Positions 25,807 through 34,699 of a stretch of DNA of 64,000 nt are shown here, piece by piece (positions within the stretch are counted from its first letter, which is position 1; every line of letters begins with the position of its first letter). The stretch comes from Aquamicrobium sp. (GTDB taxonomy: Bacteria > Pseudomonadota > Alphaproteobacteria > Rhizobiales > Rhizobiaceae), in contig NZ_JAMLIE010000001.1 in the NCBI RefSeq assembly GCF_023954335.1, positions 1,612,001-1,676,000 of the forward strand, in the 5' to 3' direction. The notes below the pieces were generated by a model. The model was not told the DNA's origin, searched no databases, and worked only from the letters and a program-made list of their open reading frames with translations. The translations under genes and the position numbers were made by a program.

Positions 25807-25836
25807 ACCCCGGCTGTATCAGCCGGGGTAGCGTTT
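25807..25836 (+). terminator. Terminator between convergent genes
   Basis: CCCCGGCT-GTATC-AGCCGGGG is a strong hairpin followed by TAGCGTTTT. It lies between the fasciclin gene and the end of the divergent operon and may serve both. Confidence 0.7.
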
Positions 25837-25844
25837 TATAGCGA

Positions 25845-26555
25845 TCAGCCGCGGCTGGATTTGGGGATGAACCGGTCGAACATTGCGAGCATGATGATTC
25901 CCGCGCCGCAGATCATGGCGATCAGCCAGTCGCCGGCGCCCGCATTGGCCACAATGACGCCGAACAATGCCCAGATGACACCGGCGCGATAGGACCAGAC
26001 GTGCGGACGGACGAAGGCGACCGCAACAGCCGCAATCAGGACGCAAATGATCAGCGCAATGGCTGCTGTTCGCGGCGGCAATATGCCATATCCCGTCGCC
26101 ACCACCGACAGGGCGACCCCTGATGCAGCCGTCAGCCAGCCGGTGTATAGCCCGATGGGTGCCCATTCGCGCCAGCCGGGCCCGACCCGCAGCATCGCCA
26201 TGATCGCAGCCGCCGCCATCACCAGGATCATCGCCGTGGCGATCGATGGGGAACGGAGGGCAGCCTCGATCCAGAACACGCCGATGAACAGGCTGATGCC
26301 AAGGGGCCAGGCAGCGCGCCCCCAGCCCGGCATGGTTTCAGGGCGCCAAAGAGCCCATACCGAGGCAAGAATCAGCCCCAAATAGATCAGCCCCCAGATT
26401 GAAAAGGCCCATCCAACGGGTTGGGCGGGCCAGCGGTCCACCTGCACGGGAAAGCTTTCCGTGTAAAAGCCGCCAAAGCCATTCGACAGGACGGGCGAAA
26501 CGGCGAAACCCACAGCCAACAGCAGTATGATGATCCTTGCGTTGCGGTCATTCAT
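25845..26555 (-). CDS. TspO/MBR-like tryptophan-rich membrane protein
   Basis: The product is 236 residues with about seven membrane helices. Sequences such as PVGWAFSIWGLIYLGLILAS and GLYTGWLTAASGVAL resemble the tryptophan-rich TspO/MBR relatives found in Rhodobacterales, although classical TspO has five helices and about 160 residues. TspO proteins bind tetrapyrroles and modulate stress or pigment genes. It is the last gene of the RpoE-controlled operon, starting one base after the photolyase stop. Confidence 0.7.
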   Translation of the reverse strand: MNDRNARIIILLLAVGFAVSPVLSNGFGGFYTESFPVQVDRWPAQPVGWAFSIWGLIYLGLILASVWALWRPETMPGWGRAAWPLGISLFIGVFWIEAALRSPSIATAMILVMAAAAIMAMLRVGPGWREWAPIGLYTGWLTAASGVALSVVATGYGILPPRTAAIALIICVLIAAVAVAFVRPHVWSYRAGVIWALFGVIVANAGAGDWLIAMICGAGIIMLAMFDRFIPKSSRG

Positions 26556-26556
26556 T

Positions 26557-27990
26557 TCAGGTCTCCGATATGGTGGCGCGAAACTGTGCCAAGGCCGCCA
26601 GCGCGGCATTGCGCCCCTTGGCCAGCATGGATGGGGGACCGGGGAGCCAAGGTCCGCGGTTCCACGCCGGTGGAATGCTTTGCAGCCAGACCTCAGCCTC
26701 TGGGTAAGAGGCACCGTCAAATCCAGCAAGCCAGCGCCGGCGATAATCGCCCTGAGGGTCGTATTGTTCCGCCTGCCTCTCGGGGTTGAAGATGCGGAAA
26801 TAGGGCGCCGCATCGGGGCCGCAGCCCGCCACCCATTGCCAGTTCATCGCATTGGCGGCCGGGTCCCAATCGGTCAGGCAATCGGCGAAATGCGCCAGCC
26901 CCGCGCGCCAGTCGATCAGCAGATGCTTGGTCAACCAGCTTGCAACCACCATGCGCACGCGGTTGTGCATCCGGCCCGTCAACCACATCTGGCGCAATCC
27001 GGCATCGACCAGCGCCACCCCGGTTTCCGCCCGCTGCCAGCCGATCAGCTCGGGGGCGTCTTTGCGCCAGGGAAAGCCCTCCCATTCGGGACGGCAGCAG
27101 GCAACCGGCATCTGCGGGAACTCGATCAGCAGATGCCAGGAAAAGTCGCGCCAGATCACTTCGGACAGGAACTTGCCGATGCCGGCTGCGTGTTCGGGCG
27201 ACACCTCGGCCCTCAGCATGGCTCTGGCCCAGACCACGCGTGGACTGATTTCTCCCACCGCAAGATGATCGGAGAGGCCGGAAGTCGCGTCGAGATCGGG
27301 GCGATCACGCCCGCCGGGATAGGCAGAGGCTCGGTCGAGAAAGTCGTCCAGCCGGGCAAGCGCGGCGCCTTCGCCCGCAGGCGGGGCAAACTGCTCCAAG
27401 GCGGCGCGGCCACGGTGCAGGTCCGGAGCGAGATCCAGTTTCAGTGGATCAAGCCCCTGAAGCGGCTCGGTGCAAGCTGTGATCCGCCGCGGCGCGTCAG
27501 CGGCGGGCCGATCGGGGCCGAGCTGCCGCACTGCCCGCGCAAAGGGGGAATAGACCCGATAGGCGCCCCCATTGCCTGTTCGGATCGCCCGGGGGTGCAC
27601 CAGAAGATGGCCCGGATGCAGGACCAGCTCGGCACCCGCAGGCCGCAGGGCCGCCCGCATGCGGCCTTGCAGCGTCCGCATTTCGGATGTGGGCCAGTCG
27701 GACTGGTGCAGCCTGCGCACTCCCAGCCGCTTCATCAACGGTGGCAGGATCTCATCCGCCTCGCCGCGCAGGATCGTGATGCCCTTGCCGCCGGTGCGTT
27801 GCCGAAGGGTGGCATCCAGCGATTGCAGCGCGCGCATCAGCCGCCAGCGGCTGGCCGCGCCCTGCGTCATGGTCAGCCGGTCGATGATGAAAACCGGCAG
27901 CAGTGGACCATCGGCAATGGCGGCCTGAAGCGCGGGGTTGTCATGCAGACGAAAATCACGGGTCAGCCAGAGGATGCCGGGCGCCGTCAT
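26557..27990 (-). CDS. phrB: Deoxyribodipyrimidine photolyase, class I
   Basis: The product is 477 residues, the usual length. The N-terminal antenna domain begins ILWLTRDFRLHDNPALQAAI. The FAD domain shows FLSEVIWRDFSWHLL, ALVDAGLRQMWLTGRMHNR, VRMVVASWLTKHLLIDW, and the FAD/lesion loop NWQWVAGCGPDAAPYFRIFN. It repairs UV-induced pyrimidine dimers using light. The ATG directly abuts the stop of the gene before it, so it is co-transcribed from the RpoE promoter. Photolyase is a known RpoE target in Rhodobacter. Confidence 0.93.
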   Translation of the reverse strand: MTAPGILWLTRDFRLHDNPALQAAIADGPLLPVFIIDRLTMTQGAASRWRLMRALQSLDATLRQRTGGKGITILRGEADEILPPLMKRLGVRRLHQSDWPTSEMRTLQGRMRAALRPAGAELVLHPGHLLVHPRAIRTGNGGAYRVYSPFARAVRQLGPDRPAADAPRRITACTEPLQGLDPLKLDLAPDLHRGRAALEQFAPPAGEGAALARLDDFLDRASAYPGGRDRPDLDATSGLSDHLAVGEISPRVVWARAMLRAEVSPEHAAGIGKFLSEVIWRDFSWHLLIEFPQMPVACCRPEWEGFPWRKDAPELIGWQRAETGVALVDAGLRQMWLTGRMHNRVRMVVASWLTKHLLIDWRAGLAHFADCLTDWDPAANAMNWQWVAGCGPDAAPYFRIFNPERQAEQYDPQGDYRRRWLAGFDGASYPEAEVWLQSIPPAWNRGPWLPGPPSMLAKGRNAALAALAQFRATISET

Positions 27991-29157
27991 TCAAGCCGCC
28001 GCATCCGCGTGGTCAAGCGTCACCTGCACCACATCGCAGCGCCCTGTGGCAAAGGCAGCGGCGCAGCCCTCCAGATAGAACTGCCAGCCGCGCAGGAACG
28101 CGTCACCATAGCCAAGCCGCTCGATGCGCGGGCGCTGTTGCATCATCCTCTCGCACCAGATCCGGCAGGTGCGGGCATAATCCGGGCCGAAAGCGTGGCT
28201 GTCTTGGACGCGCAGCCCGGCCTTTGCGGCCTCATGGATGATGATCGCAGAACAGGGCAGCATGCCGCCGGGAAAGACATGCTGACGGATGAAATCCGAG
28301 CGGCGGCGATATACCGAAAACTCGGCATCAGGCACGGTGATCGCCTGCAAGACCGCCCGCCCACCCGGTGCCAGCCGCGCCTTGAGGGTGGCGAAATAGG
28401 TCGGCCAATAGCGTTCTCCCACCGCCTCGATCATCTCGATCGACACGATGTTGTCAAAGCTGCCCGTCACCTGACGGTAATCCTGAAGCCGCACCTCGGC
28501 GCGGCCATCCAGCCGGGCATCGGCATAGCCCTTTTGCGAGGGCGACAGCGTGATCGCGGTCACGTCATGGCCGTGATCCGCAGCAGCTTCGGCGAACCCG
28601 CCCCAGCCGCAGCCGATTTCCAGCAGGCTTTCGCCCGGTGTCAGTTGCGCCAGGATGCGCGCGTTCTTGCGGGCCTGCGCGCGCGGCAGATCATCGCCTT
28701 CACCAAACAGTGCCGAGGAATAGGTCATGCCGGGATCAAGCCACAACTGGTAGAACTCGTTCCCCACATCGTAATGCGCGCGGATATTGCGCCGCGATCC
28801 ACGCAGACTGTTTGGCCGCATCAGTCGGTCGACCAGCCGCATTCGCATGGCCTGAAGCCGCCCCGGCTCTCCCCAACCGGCCCGAAGGCCAAGGTTGCGC
28901 AGGGCCAGCGACAGCGTCGCCTCCAGCGTCTCGCTGTGCCACTCGCCGGCGATCCAGCCTTCGCCCAAGCCCACATCGCCGCGCAGCGCCAGACGCGGAA
29001 GCAGCCGCCAGTCGCGGATCTGCAAGTCCGCCTCGGGGCCGGCGCTGCCAAAGCGGTGGCGCGTGCCCTCGGGCGTGGTAAGGGTCAGGATTCCATCGCC
29101 GATCCCTTCAAGGGCGGAAAGAAAGCGGGACTTGAGGGAGCGTGTCGCAAGGCTCAT
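27991..29157 (-). CDS. cfa: Cyclopropane-fatty-acyl-phospholipid synthase-like methyltransferase
   Basis: The product is 388 residues. The SAM-binding motif LLEIGCGWGGFAEAAADHG is clear, as are YDVGNEFYQLWLDPGMTYSS (family signature before it) and VSIEMIEAVGERYWPTYF. These enzymes methylate unsaturated acyl chains of membrane lipids; in singlet-oxygen regulons the CfaA-type protein also takes part in furan fatty acid formation and signalling. The start ATG overlaps the stop of DUF1365 (ATGA). Confidence 0.85.
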   Translation of the reverse strand: MSLATRSLKSRFLSALEGIGDGILTLTTPEGTRHRFGSAGPEADLQIRDWRLLPRLALRGDVGLGEGWIAGEWHSETLEATLSLALRNLGLRAGWGEPGRLQAMRMRLVDRLMRPNSLRGSRRNIRAHYDVGNEFYQLWLDPGMTYSSALFGEGDDLPRAQARKNARILAQLTPGESLLEIGCGWGGFAEAAADHGHDVTAITLSPSQKGYADARLDGRAEVRLQDYRQVTGSFDNIVSIEMIEAVGERYWPTYFATLKARLAPGGRAVLQAITVPDAEFSVYRRRSDFIRQHVFPGGMLPCSAIIIHEAAKAGLRVQDSHAFGPDYARTCRIWCERMMQQRPRIERLGYGDAFLRGWQFYLEGCAAAFATGRCDVVQVTLDHADAAA

Positions 29158-29933
29158 CGACTGATTTCCTGATCGGGTGGGGTGGGAACGCGGCGATAGG
29201 CAGCGCCTTTGAGTTTCAGGCGCAGCGCGTGCCAATAGATCTGGGCAATCACCCGCAGCGCACCGCCCGGCCGGCGAAAACTTGTTGCAAGAACCCCGAG
29301 GGTGGTCAGCGGCACCAGGCGCCCTGTCATGGCGGTGTCGATGCCGCCCGCGCCGTCCTGTTGTGCGATGCGGATGGCGATGCGGTCGGGGTGCAGGGCA
29401 AAGCGGAAATGATACTCCCCCGCCACGTCCTGAAAGGGCGAGACGTGAAACACCTTGCGCGCGGTCAGTTCCGTTTCAGCGGTAATCGGCGCAAGGTCGG
29501 GGCGGGCCAGCAGATAACTGTGGCGTTGGCCGAAGGTGTTGTTGACCTCGGCAATCGCGGCGATCAGCGCGTCGCCCTGGATCAGCATCCAGAAGCTGAC
29601 TGGGTTGAACCAGTAGCCCAAGAAACGTGGCTGCGTCACCAGCACCAGCACCAGCCCCGGACGGCGGGCGATCCCGGCCGCGCCGAACTGCGCCCAGGCC
29701 CAGTGGGCGCCGGTGCCCGCGCCACGCGGGCCGCCGTGGTCGGAGTCGTAAAAGGCGATCAGGCCAAACCTGTTATGCCCCATCAGCCGGGGCGGGTGAA
29801 AATGTTCAGGCGCCAGCAGCAGATGATCGGCATGGGTACGGAATGTGTGGCGCAGGGCACCGCGCCGGGCATGGGTCACCAGCGCGGGCATCGCCAGCAC
29901 CTCACCCGCCTCAAGCCGCGCGGCGAGGGTCAT
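29154..29933 (-). CDS. DUF1365 family protein
   Basis: The product is 259 residues. DUF1365 features are HARRGALRHTFRTHADHLLL, FWFNPVSF-like GYWFNPVSFWMLIQ, EVNNTFGQRHSYLL and KVFHVSPFQDVAGEYHF. The family is nearly always encoded between an FAD amine oxidase-like protein and a Cfa-type enzyme, as here, and probably acts in the same lipid modification. Both ends overlap the neighbours by ATGA. The ATG at 29933 is chosen for that coupling; an upstream ATG-like start would lie inside the previous gene. Confidence 0.85.
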   Translation of the reverse strand: MTLAARLEAGEVLAMPALVTHARRGALRHTFRTHADHLLLAPEHFHPPRLMGHNRFGLIAFYDSDHGGPRGAGTGAHWAWAQFGAAGIARRPGLVLVLVTQPRFLGYWFNPVSFWMLIQGDALIAAIAEVNNTFGQRHSYLLARPDLAPITAETELTARKVFHVSPFQDVAGEYHFRFALHPDRIAIRIAQQDGAGGIDTAMTGRLVPLTTLGVLATSFRRPGGALRVIAQIYWHALRLKLKGAAYRRVPTPPDQEISR

Positions 29934-31213
29934 GGCAGCACCGCCACAGGCAGCAACCGCCGCGCGATGCGCATGGCGCTGGCAAAGCCGTCTTCGTGAA
30001 AGCCGTTGCGCAGCCATGCTCCAGCAAACCAGGTGTTGCGATTGCCCTGCATCGCGGCAATCCGCGCCTGTGCGTCCAACGCCGTAAGATCAAAGACCGG
30101 ATGACGGAAGGTTACCTGATCGTAGATCAAACGCGGGTCGATCCCGTCACCCGCGTTCAGCGTGACAAACAGCGGATCGTCGTCCGGGACATTCTGCAGC
30201 CTGTTCATCCAATAGGTGACGGCCACACCCGCTCGCCCGGTATCGCCCCGGCTGACCCATGAACTCCAACATCTGCGGCGGCGCGGCATCACGGATGGGT
30301 CTGCGTGAAGGACAGCGTGGTTGGGCTGGAACCGGATTGCCGAAAGGGCGGCCTGTTCGGTCCCGTCAGCATCACTCAGCATCGCGAGCGCCTGATCGGC
30401 ATGGGTTGCAAGGATGACATGATCGAAACTTTCGGCCTCTGCCCCTTTGGCGCGCAGGGTTACGGTCTCGCCGCTGCGCGTGACCGCCCCCACGGAAGTG
30501 CCGGGGCGCAGATCGACTCCGGCCTGCACCAGCGCCGCCAACAGGCGCTCGACATAGGAGATCGAGCCGCCGTCCACCGTCCACCACGGGTGATGCTGGC
30601 CGCGCGACAATAGCCCGTGGTTGCGCATGAACCGCACCATCGCACGGGCCGGGAAGGCCCCGATGTCGTGATCGGGCGTGGACCAGATCGCCCCGCAGAA
30701 CGGATAAAGGTAATGGTCGCGAAATCGTGCACCCAGACGCATCCGCGCGATCAGGGCGGCGATGGTCATCTCGGGCGCTGCCGCCACTTCGGCCTCGGCC
30801 CCGGCATTGAAGCGCAGGATGTCGCGGATCATCAGGTGAAAGCGCGGGTCCACGATGTTGCGGCGCTGGCCGAACAGCGCATTGCCGGACCGCAGCGCAT
30901 ATTCCACCCCGCCAGCGTCCAGCGAGACGCCAAAGCTCATGTCGCTTTTGGCGATTGGCACGTCAAGGTCGCGAAACATCGCCGTCAGATGCGGGTAATT
31001 GACATGGTTGAACACGATGAACCCGGTATCGACCGGCTGATCGCCCCGCTTGCCGGCAAGAACCGTGCGCGCGTGGCCGCCAAGCCGGATCGCTTCTTCG
31101 TATAACGTAACATGATGGTGGCGCGACAGAACCCATGCGCAAGCCAGGCCCGATATGCCCCCGCCGACGATGGCAATTCGCTGCGGCGCGCCGTTGGTGA
31201 TGTCAAAAGGCAT
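29930..31213 (-). CDS. FAD-dependent amine oxidase-like protein
   Basis: The product is 427 residues. The N-terminal dinucleotide fold reads RIAIVGGGISGLACAWVLS (GxGxxG), followed by the motif GGHARTV and VDTGFIVFNHVNYPHL. The C-terminal substrate part ends WFAGAWLRNGFHEDGFASAM, typical of this NAD/FAD-binding family near DUF1365. It is the first gene of the five-gene operon, 26-54 bases behind the RpoE-type promoter. The likely substrate is a membrane lipid acyl chain (inference from context). Confidence 0.85.
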   Translation of the reverse strand: MPFDITNGAPQRIAIVGGGISGLACAWVLSRHHHVTLYEEAIRLGGHARTVLAGKRGDQPVDTGFIVFNHVNYPHLTAMFRDLDVPIAKSDMSFGVSLDAGGVEYALRSGNALFGQRRNIVDPRFHLMIRDILRFNAGAEAEVAAAPEMTIAALIARMRLGARFRDHYLYPFCGAIWSTPDHDIGAFPARAMVRFMRNHGLLSRGQHHPWWTVDGGSISYVERLLAALVQAGVDLRPGTSVGAVTRSGETVTLRAKGAEAESFDHVILATHADQALAMLSDADGTEQAALSAIRFQPNHAVLHADPSVMPRRRRCWSSWVSRGDTGRAGVAVTYWMNRLQNVPDDDPLFVTLNAGDGIDPRLIYDQVTFRHPVFDLTALDAQARIAAMQGNRNTWFAGAWLRNGFHEDGFASAMRIARRLLPVAVLP

Positions 31214-31238
31214 CTGGACTCCACTAACTCTTTGAGAA

Positions 31239-31267
31239 GCTTACGCGTGGAACCTGGCCTTGGATCA
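31239..31267 (-). promoter_or_regulatory. RpoE (ECF11-type) promoter of the five-gene operon
   Basis: On the minus strand TGATCC (31267-31262) is followed by 18 bases and TAAGC (31243-31239), with GCGTAA overlapping. It is directly before the FAD oxidoreductase gene. The plus-strand side for rpoE is less clear: TGATCT at 31294-31299 with TATT after 18 bases is a weak candidate. Confidence 0.7.
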
Positions 31268-31442
31268 ATCAAACCGAAAAATTGCCGTAAGAATGATCTG
31301 CTACGCCTTGTCACCCGTATTGCATGGCATGAACACTGCATTTGCACCTGTCGAGCCTTGCACTTATAGAACGCTCAGTCCGATGGCACCGCCACTGGTC
31401 GATAGCGGTGCCGTGGGTGCCACAGTGGTGAGTCAGCAGCCG

Positions 31443-31991
31443 ATGAGTGATCTTTCCGAGTTGAGTCGAGATTTGATCGCTGTCCGCGACAGCCGTGACC
31501 GCGCGGCGTTCGGACGGCTCTTTGACCATTTTGCCCCAAGGATCAAGGCGATGATGCTGCGCGGCGGGCTGCGCGACGGCACTGCCGAGGATGTGGTGCA
31601 GGATGTGATGCTTGCGGTCTGGCACAAGGCAGGGCAGTTTGACCCGCATCGCGCCGACGCGGCCGGTTGGATCTATGGCATTGCCCGGAACCGGCGCATC
31701 GACATGGCGCGCCGCCGCCCGCTGGCACAACCCGACGAGATGCCCGAGCTTGAGAGCCTGGAACCCGACGCAGACCAGATCATCGCTCTGCAGCAGGAGG
31801 CGCGCCACCTGGCCGAGGCACTTGCGCGACTCGCTCCCGAACAGGTCGAGGCGCTGCGCGCCGCCTATTTCGATGACGTTCCCCATAGCCGTATCAGTGA
31901 AATGACGGGCTTGCCGCTTGGCACCATCAAGTCCCGCATCCGCCTTGGCCTTGAACGCCTCCGGCACGAGCTGAAGAAGATAGCACCATGA
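31443..31991 (+). CDS. rpoE: ECF sigma factor RpoE, singlet-oxygen type (ECF11)
   Basis: The product is 182 residues. Sigma region 2 spans FGRLFDHFAPRIKAMML through WIYGIARNRRIDMARRR; region 4 spans LAPEQVEALRAAYFDDVPHS to ISEMTGLPLGTIKSRIRLGL. It directs RNA polymerase to TGATCC promoters when singlet oxygen releases it from ChrR. The frame is open to a TTG at 31260, but homologues of about 180 residues begin near MSDLSELS, so ATG 31443 is chosen. chrR overlaps its end (ATGA). Confidence 0.9.
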   Translation: MSDLSELSRDLIAVRDSRDRAAFGRLFDHFAPRIKAMMLRGGLRDGTAEDVVQDVMLAVWHKAGQFDPHRADAAGWIYGIARNRRIDMARRRPLAQPDEMPELESLEPDADQIIALQQEARHLAEALARLAPEQVEALRAAYFDDVPHSRISEMTGLPLGTIKSRIRLGLERLRHELKKIAP

Positions 31992-32620
31992 CCGCCATCC
32001 GCCACCACATCCCCGACGACATGCTTGACGCGTATCGCGCTGGAACCTTGCCACATGCCTTCGGCGTGGTCGTGGCTGCGCATCTGTCACTTTGCGACCA
32101 ATGCCGCGCCCGCCACGAGGCGGCAGACATGATCGGCGGCGCGTTTTTGCTGGGTGCAGAGGGTGCAAACCTGCGCGCCGATGCACGCGACCGTATGATG
32201 GCGGCACTGGACGCACCGGCGCCGAAACCGCCCCCGCGCGCCTCTGGCCCGTTTCCCTCGGCTGTGATGCACGAATTGGGCGGAAGGCCGCCGCACTGGC
32301 GCATGTTGGGCGGTGGCATCCGCCAGCAGATCCTGACCACCGATCGTGAAGGCTCGCTGCGGTTGTTGTATATCCCGCCGGGCAAGGCCGTGCCCGAACA
32401 CGGGCATAGCGGGCAGGAATTGACGCTGGTGCTGCAGGGCAGCTTTTCCGACAGTGCGGGCGCATTTCATCGCGGCGACGTAGAAGTGGCGCATGACGAG
32501 ATCGACCACCAACCCGTGGCCGGCCCAGGCGAGCCTTGCATCTGCCTGGCGGCAACAGATGCGCCCCTGCGCTTTCGCGCGCTGATCCCGCGGCTGTTGC
32601 AGCCGATCTTCCGGATTTGA
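31988..32620 (+). CDS. chrR: ChrR-type zinc anti-sigma factor
   Basis: The product is 210 residues. The N-terminal anti-sigma domain has zinc ligands matching ChrR: His7, His32, Cys36 and Cys39 (AAHLSLCDQC). The C-terminal cupin-like domain has His138, His140, Glu144 (PEHGHSGQELTLVLQG) and His174, the second zinc site needed for the singlet-oxygen response. It binds and silences RpoE in the cytoplasm. It overlaps rpoE by ATGA, giving equal expression. Confidence 0.92.
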   Translation: MTAIRHHIPDDMLDAYRAGTLPHAFGVVVAAHLSLCDQCRARHEAADMIGGAFLLGAEGANLRADARDRMMAALDAPAPKPPPRASGPFPSAVMHELGGRPPHWRMLGGGIRQQILTTDREGSLRLLYIPPGKAVPEHGHSGQELTLVLQGSFSDSAGAFHRGDVEVAHDEIDHQPVAGPGEPCICLAATDAPLRFRALIPRLLQPIFRI

Positions 32621-32623
32621 AGG

Positions 32624-33358
32624 ATGGGCCATGCAGGCCGCCGCATCTGGATCATTGGTGCCAGCGCCGGGATCGGCGCTGCACTTGCCCGGGCGCTGGC
32701 CGGGCAAGGTGCGCAGCTGATCCTTTCCGCCCGCGATGGTGACGCGCTGGAGGTGCTGGCCACGGAATGCGGCGGTGCGCAGGCCCTGCCGCTGGATCTG
32801 GGACAACCCGAAACGCTGGCAGCGGTGGTGAAGCGGCTTGCGCTTGAGGCGCCGCTCGATGCGATCATCTGCACCGCCGCGCTTTATGATCCCGGTCGCG
32901 TCGCCGACATCGACCCCGCCCAAGCCGAGGCGATGGTGCGGGTCAACATCCTGGGCATGATCGAGGTCGCCCGCCAATGCCCCCCGCTGCTGCGCGACGG
33001 TGGACAGTTGGTGCTGTTCGGCTCGGTTGCGGGCTATATCGGTCTGCCGGGGGGGCAGCCTTATTCAGCGACCAAGGCTGCGGTGAACAACCTGGCCGAA
33101 ACGCTTGCGGTCGAACTGGCACCGCGCGTGGACGTGCGGCTGGTCTGTCCTGGCTTCGTCCAGACCAGATTGACAGCAAGAAACGACTTTGCCATGCCCG
33201 CAATCATCACTCCCGAGCAGGCGGCAGAGGCGGTGCTGCGCGGGATGCAGCGGCGGGGATTCGAGATCCATTTCCCGCGCCGCTTCACCTGGGTGATGAA
33301 GCTGGTGCGGGCCTTGCCTTATGCGCTCTCGCTGCGCCTGTTGCGACGCTTGGGCTGA
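32624..33358 (+). CDS. Short-chain dehydrogenase/reductase in the rpoE operon
   Basis: The product is 244 residues. The NAD(P) motif is WIIGASAGIGAALARAL; the catalytic Ser is in LFGSVAGYIGLPG and the YxxxK in YSATKAAVNNLAETLA. The C-terminal part ends in a basic helical patch (FTWVMKLVRALPYALSL) that may touch the membrane. It begins 3 bases after chrR and is therefore co-transcribed. SDR genes are regular members of this regulon; the substrate is not known. Confidence 0.88.
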   Translation: MGHAGRRIWIIGASAGIGAALARALAGQGAQLILSARDGDALEVLATECGGAQALPLDLGQPETLAAVVKRLALEAPLDAIICTAALYDPGRVADIDPAQAEAMVRVNILGMIEVARQCPPLLRDGGQLVLFGSVAGYIGLPGGQPYSATKAAVNNLAETLAVELAPRVDVRLVCPGFVQTRLTARNDFAMPAIITPEQAAEAVLRGMQRRGFEIHFPRRFTWVMKLVRALPYALSLRLLRRLG

Positions 33359-33362
33359 TCGT

Positions 33363-33767
33363 TCAGTTAAATCGCCCCGAAAGTGCCAGAACGCCAATCC
33401 AGGCTGAAAATCCGGTCAGGAGCATGCCCCACAATCCATCGATGATGACCTGCTCCCACGACCAGTCGGCGAGCGTGGCGTAATTGGTCATCTCATAGGT
33501 ACCATAACACATTAGCCCGATGACCATGCCTCCGATCAAAGCCTGTAGGGGATCGTTGCCCTTCAGCGCGGGCCAGGAAACCAGCCACACAAGCCCGGCG
33601 ATATATCCCAGATAGAACAGCGCTGCCGGACCAAGCCGCAGCGGATCGGCAAGAAGATGGCCGACATTGCGCTCGAACACCGGCCGGATGAGAAACCGGA
33701 TCCCTATCGCATCCAGAGCGAGAAACACCGCGGCGGTTGCAGTATAGAGAAGCGCGACTTGAAGCAT
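33363..33767 (-). CDS. DUF2177 family membrane protein
   Basis: The product is 134 residues with four membrane helices. Family patterns are YTATAAVFLALDAIGIRFL, ALFYLGYIAGLVWLVSWPAL and GMVIGLMCYGTYEMTNYATL. Start at the ATG behind GAGGG; the frame remains open upstream but that part has no family character. It converges on the SDR gene (4 bases between stops). DUF2177 is a frequent companion of RpoE-ChrR clusters. I find no TGATCC promoter before it. Confidence 0.8.
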   Translation of the reverse strand: MLQVALLYTATAAVFLALDAIGIRFLIRPVFERNVGHLLADPLRLGPAALFYLGYIAGLVWLVSWPALKGNDPLQALIGGMVIGLMCYGTYEMTNYATLADWSWEQVIIDGLWGMLLTGFSAWIGVLALSGRFN

Positions 33768-34605
33768 GGGGAGTCCCTCGAAATTCTTGAGCTGCCAGTT
33801 GTCGTACAGCCGCCGCAGATAGGGCGAACCTTCTGCTATTCGGGCCATTTTCTTTGCTTTACGCACATAACCTCGCAGCAGATCAATTTTTGCGTGCAGA
33901 ACGGCAGACTGATCGTCCCTCATCATAGACGACAGCGCCGAGCGCATTCGGGCCCCAGGGACGGTGTGGACGTCAACCTCCGCTGACACCTGACGGCATA
34001 ACAATGCGCCAAACCAATGCTTTCCAAGCACGATCTGAGATCGTGTTCAAAAAAATATAATACAATCAATGCGTTACAATTGGAGAAGGTTGGATATCAG
34101 GCCCATCCCCTCCGCCAGTTTTTCTATTAACAAGCTGATTTACTTAATGTATTTGACCTCATTGGTCCTGTGACATACGAAATGACATACATGTTTTCGG
34201 TGGGCATGCATGGCCTCTGACGGCACGTATCGGACACTTGGTGATCACAAAGGCATCTGGTTTGGCCCGGTGCCTACGCCTTAGAAGGCGTTCCCAGCCC
34301 ACGGCATTGTAGTTGCCAGCAACAGAAGGAACCTCGAGGAACATACTTCGGCACAGCCCGAGGTGATGGCGACGTCGACGGCTCTTTCTGCCGAAAGCTC
34401 GAATCGAGCCTTATGAATGACTACAGCCTCGCAGGTCTGCTATCGCGGCTGGCCATTGCTGCGCTCACCGGTTCCGCGAGTGAGATTAGGGGTATCGGCA
34501 GAAATGACGAACCGGATGCTGGCCGCGTTACACCGCCGACGGGCTTGACCAACGAGCTAGAGCGAAAAGTGCCGATCCCACCGGTAGGCAAATCGGCACC
34601 AACGG
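33768..34605. other. Gene-poor stretch at the right edge of the stress module
   Basis: No gene is recognised. Some short frames (for example a minus frame upstream of DUF2177) are open but have no family features. Local composition around 34030-34200 is AT-richer than both sides, as often at junctions of transferred DNA. The stretch ends at two truncated genes. Confidence 0.5.
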
Positions 34606-34699
34606 CTATTCGTCGTCGGCCGAAATCAGGTCCAGCGCCGACAACAACGCGTCCCTTTCGATCGCGCCGGCGAGGATCAGTTCCTTGCCGGTTTGCGTA
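34606..34699 (-). pseudogene. C-terminal fragment of an unidentified gene
   Basis: About 30 codons end at TAA-type stop near 34606 and read DTQTGKELILAGAIERDALL, then SALDLISADDE. The pattern is like the last strand and helix of a CBS domain. The upstream part is missing because the sequence switches to nrdB at about 34700. Identity is uncertain. Confidence 0.35.

Noticed and set aside
26527..29172. An 881-codon open frame on the plus strand
   Set aside because: It is antisense to the photolyase and cyclopropane synthase-like genes, which have complete family motifs. Long antisense frames are expected in GC-rich DNA.
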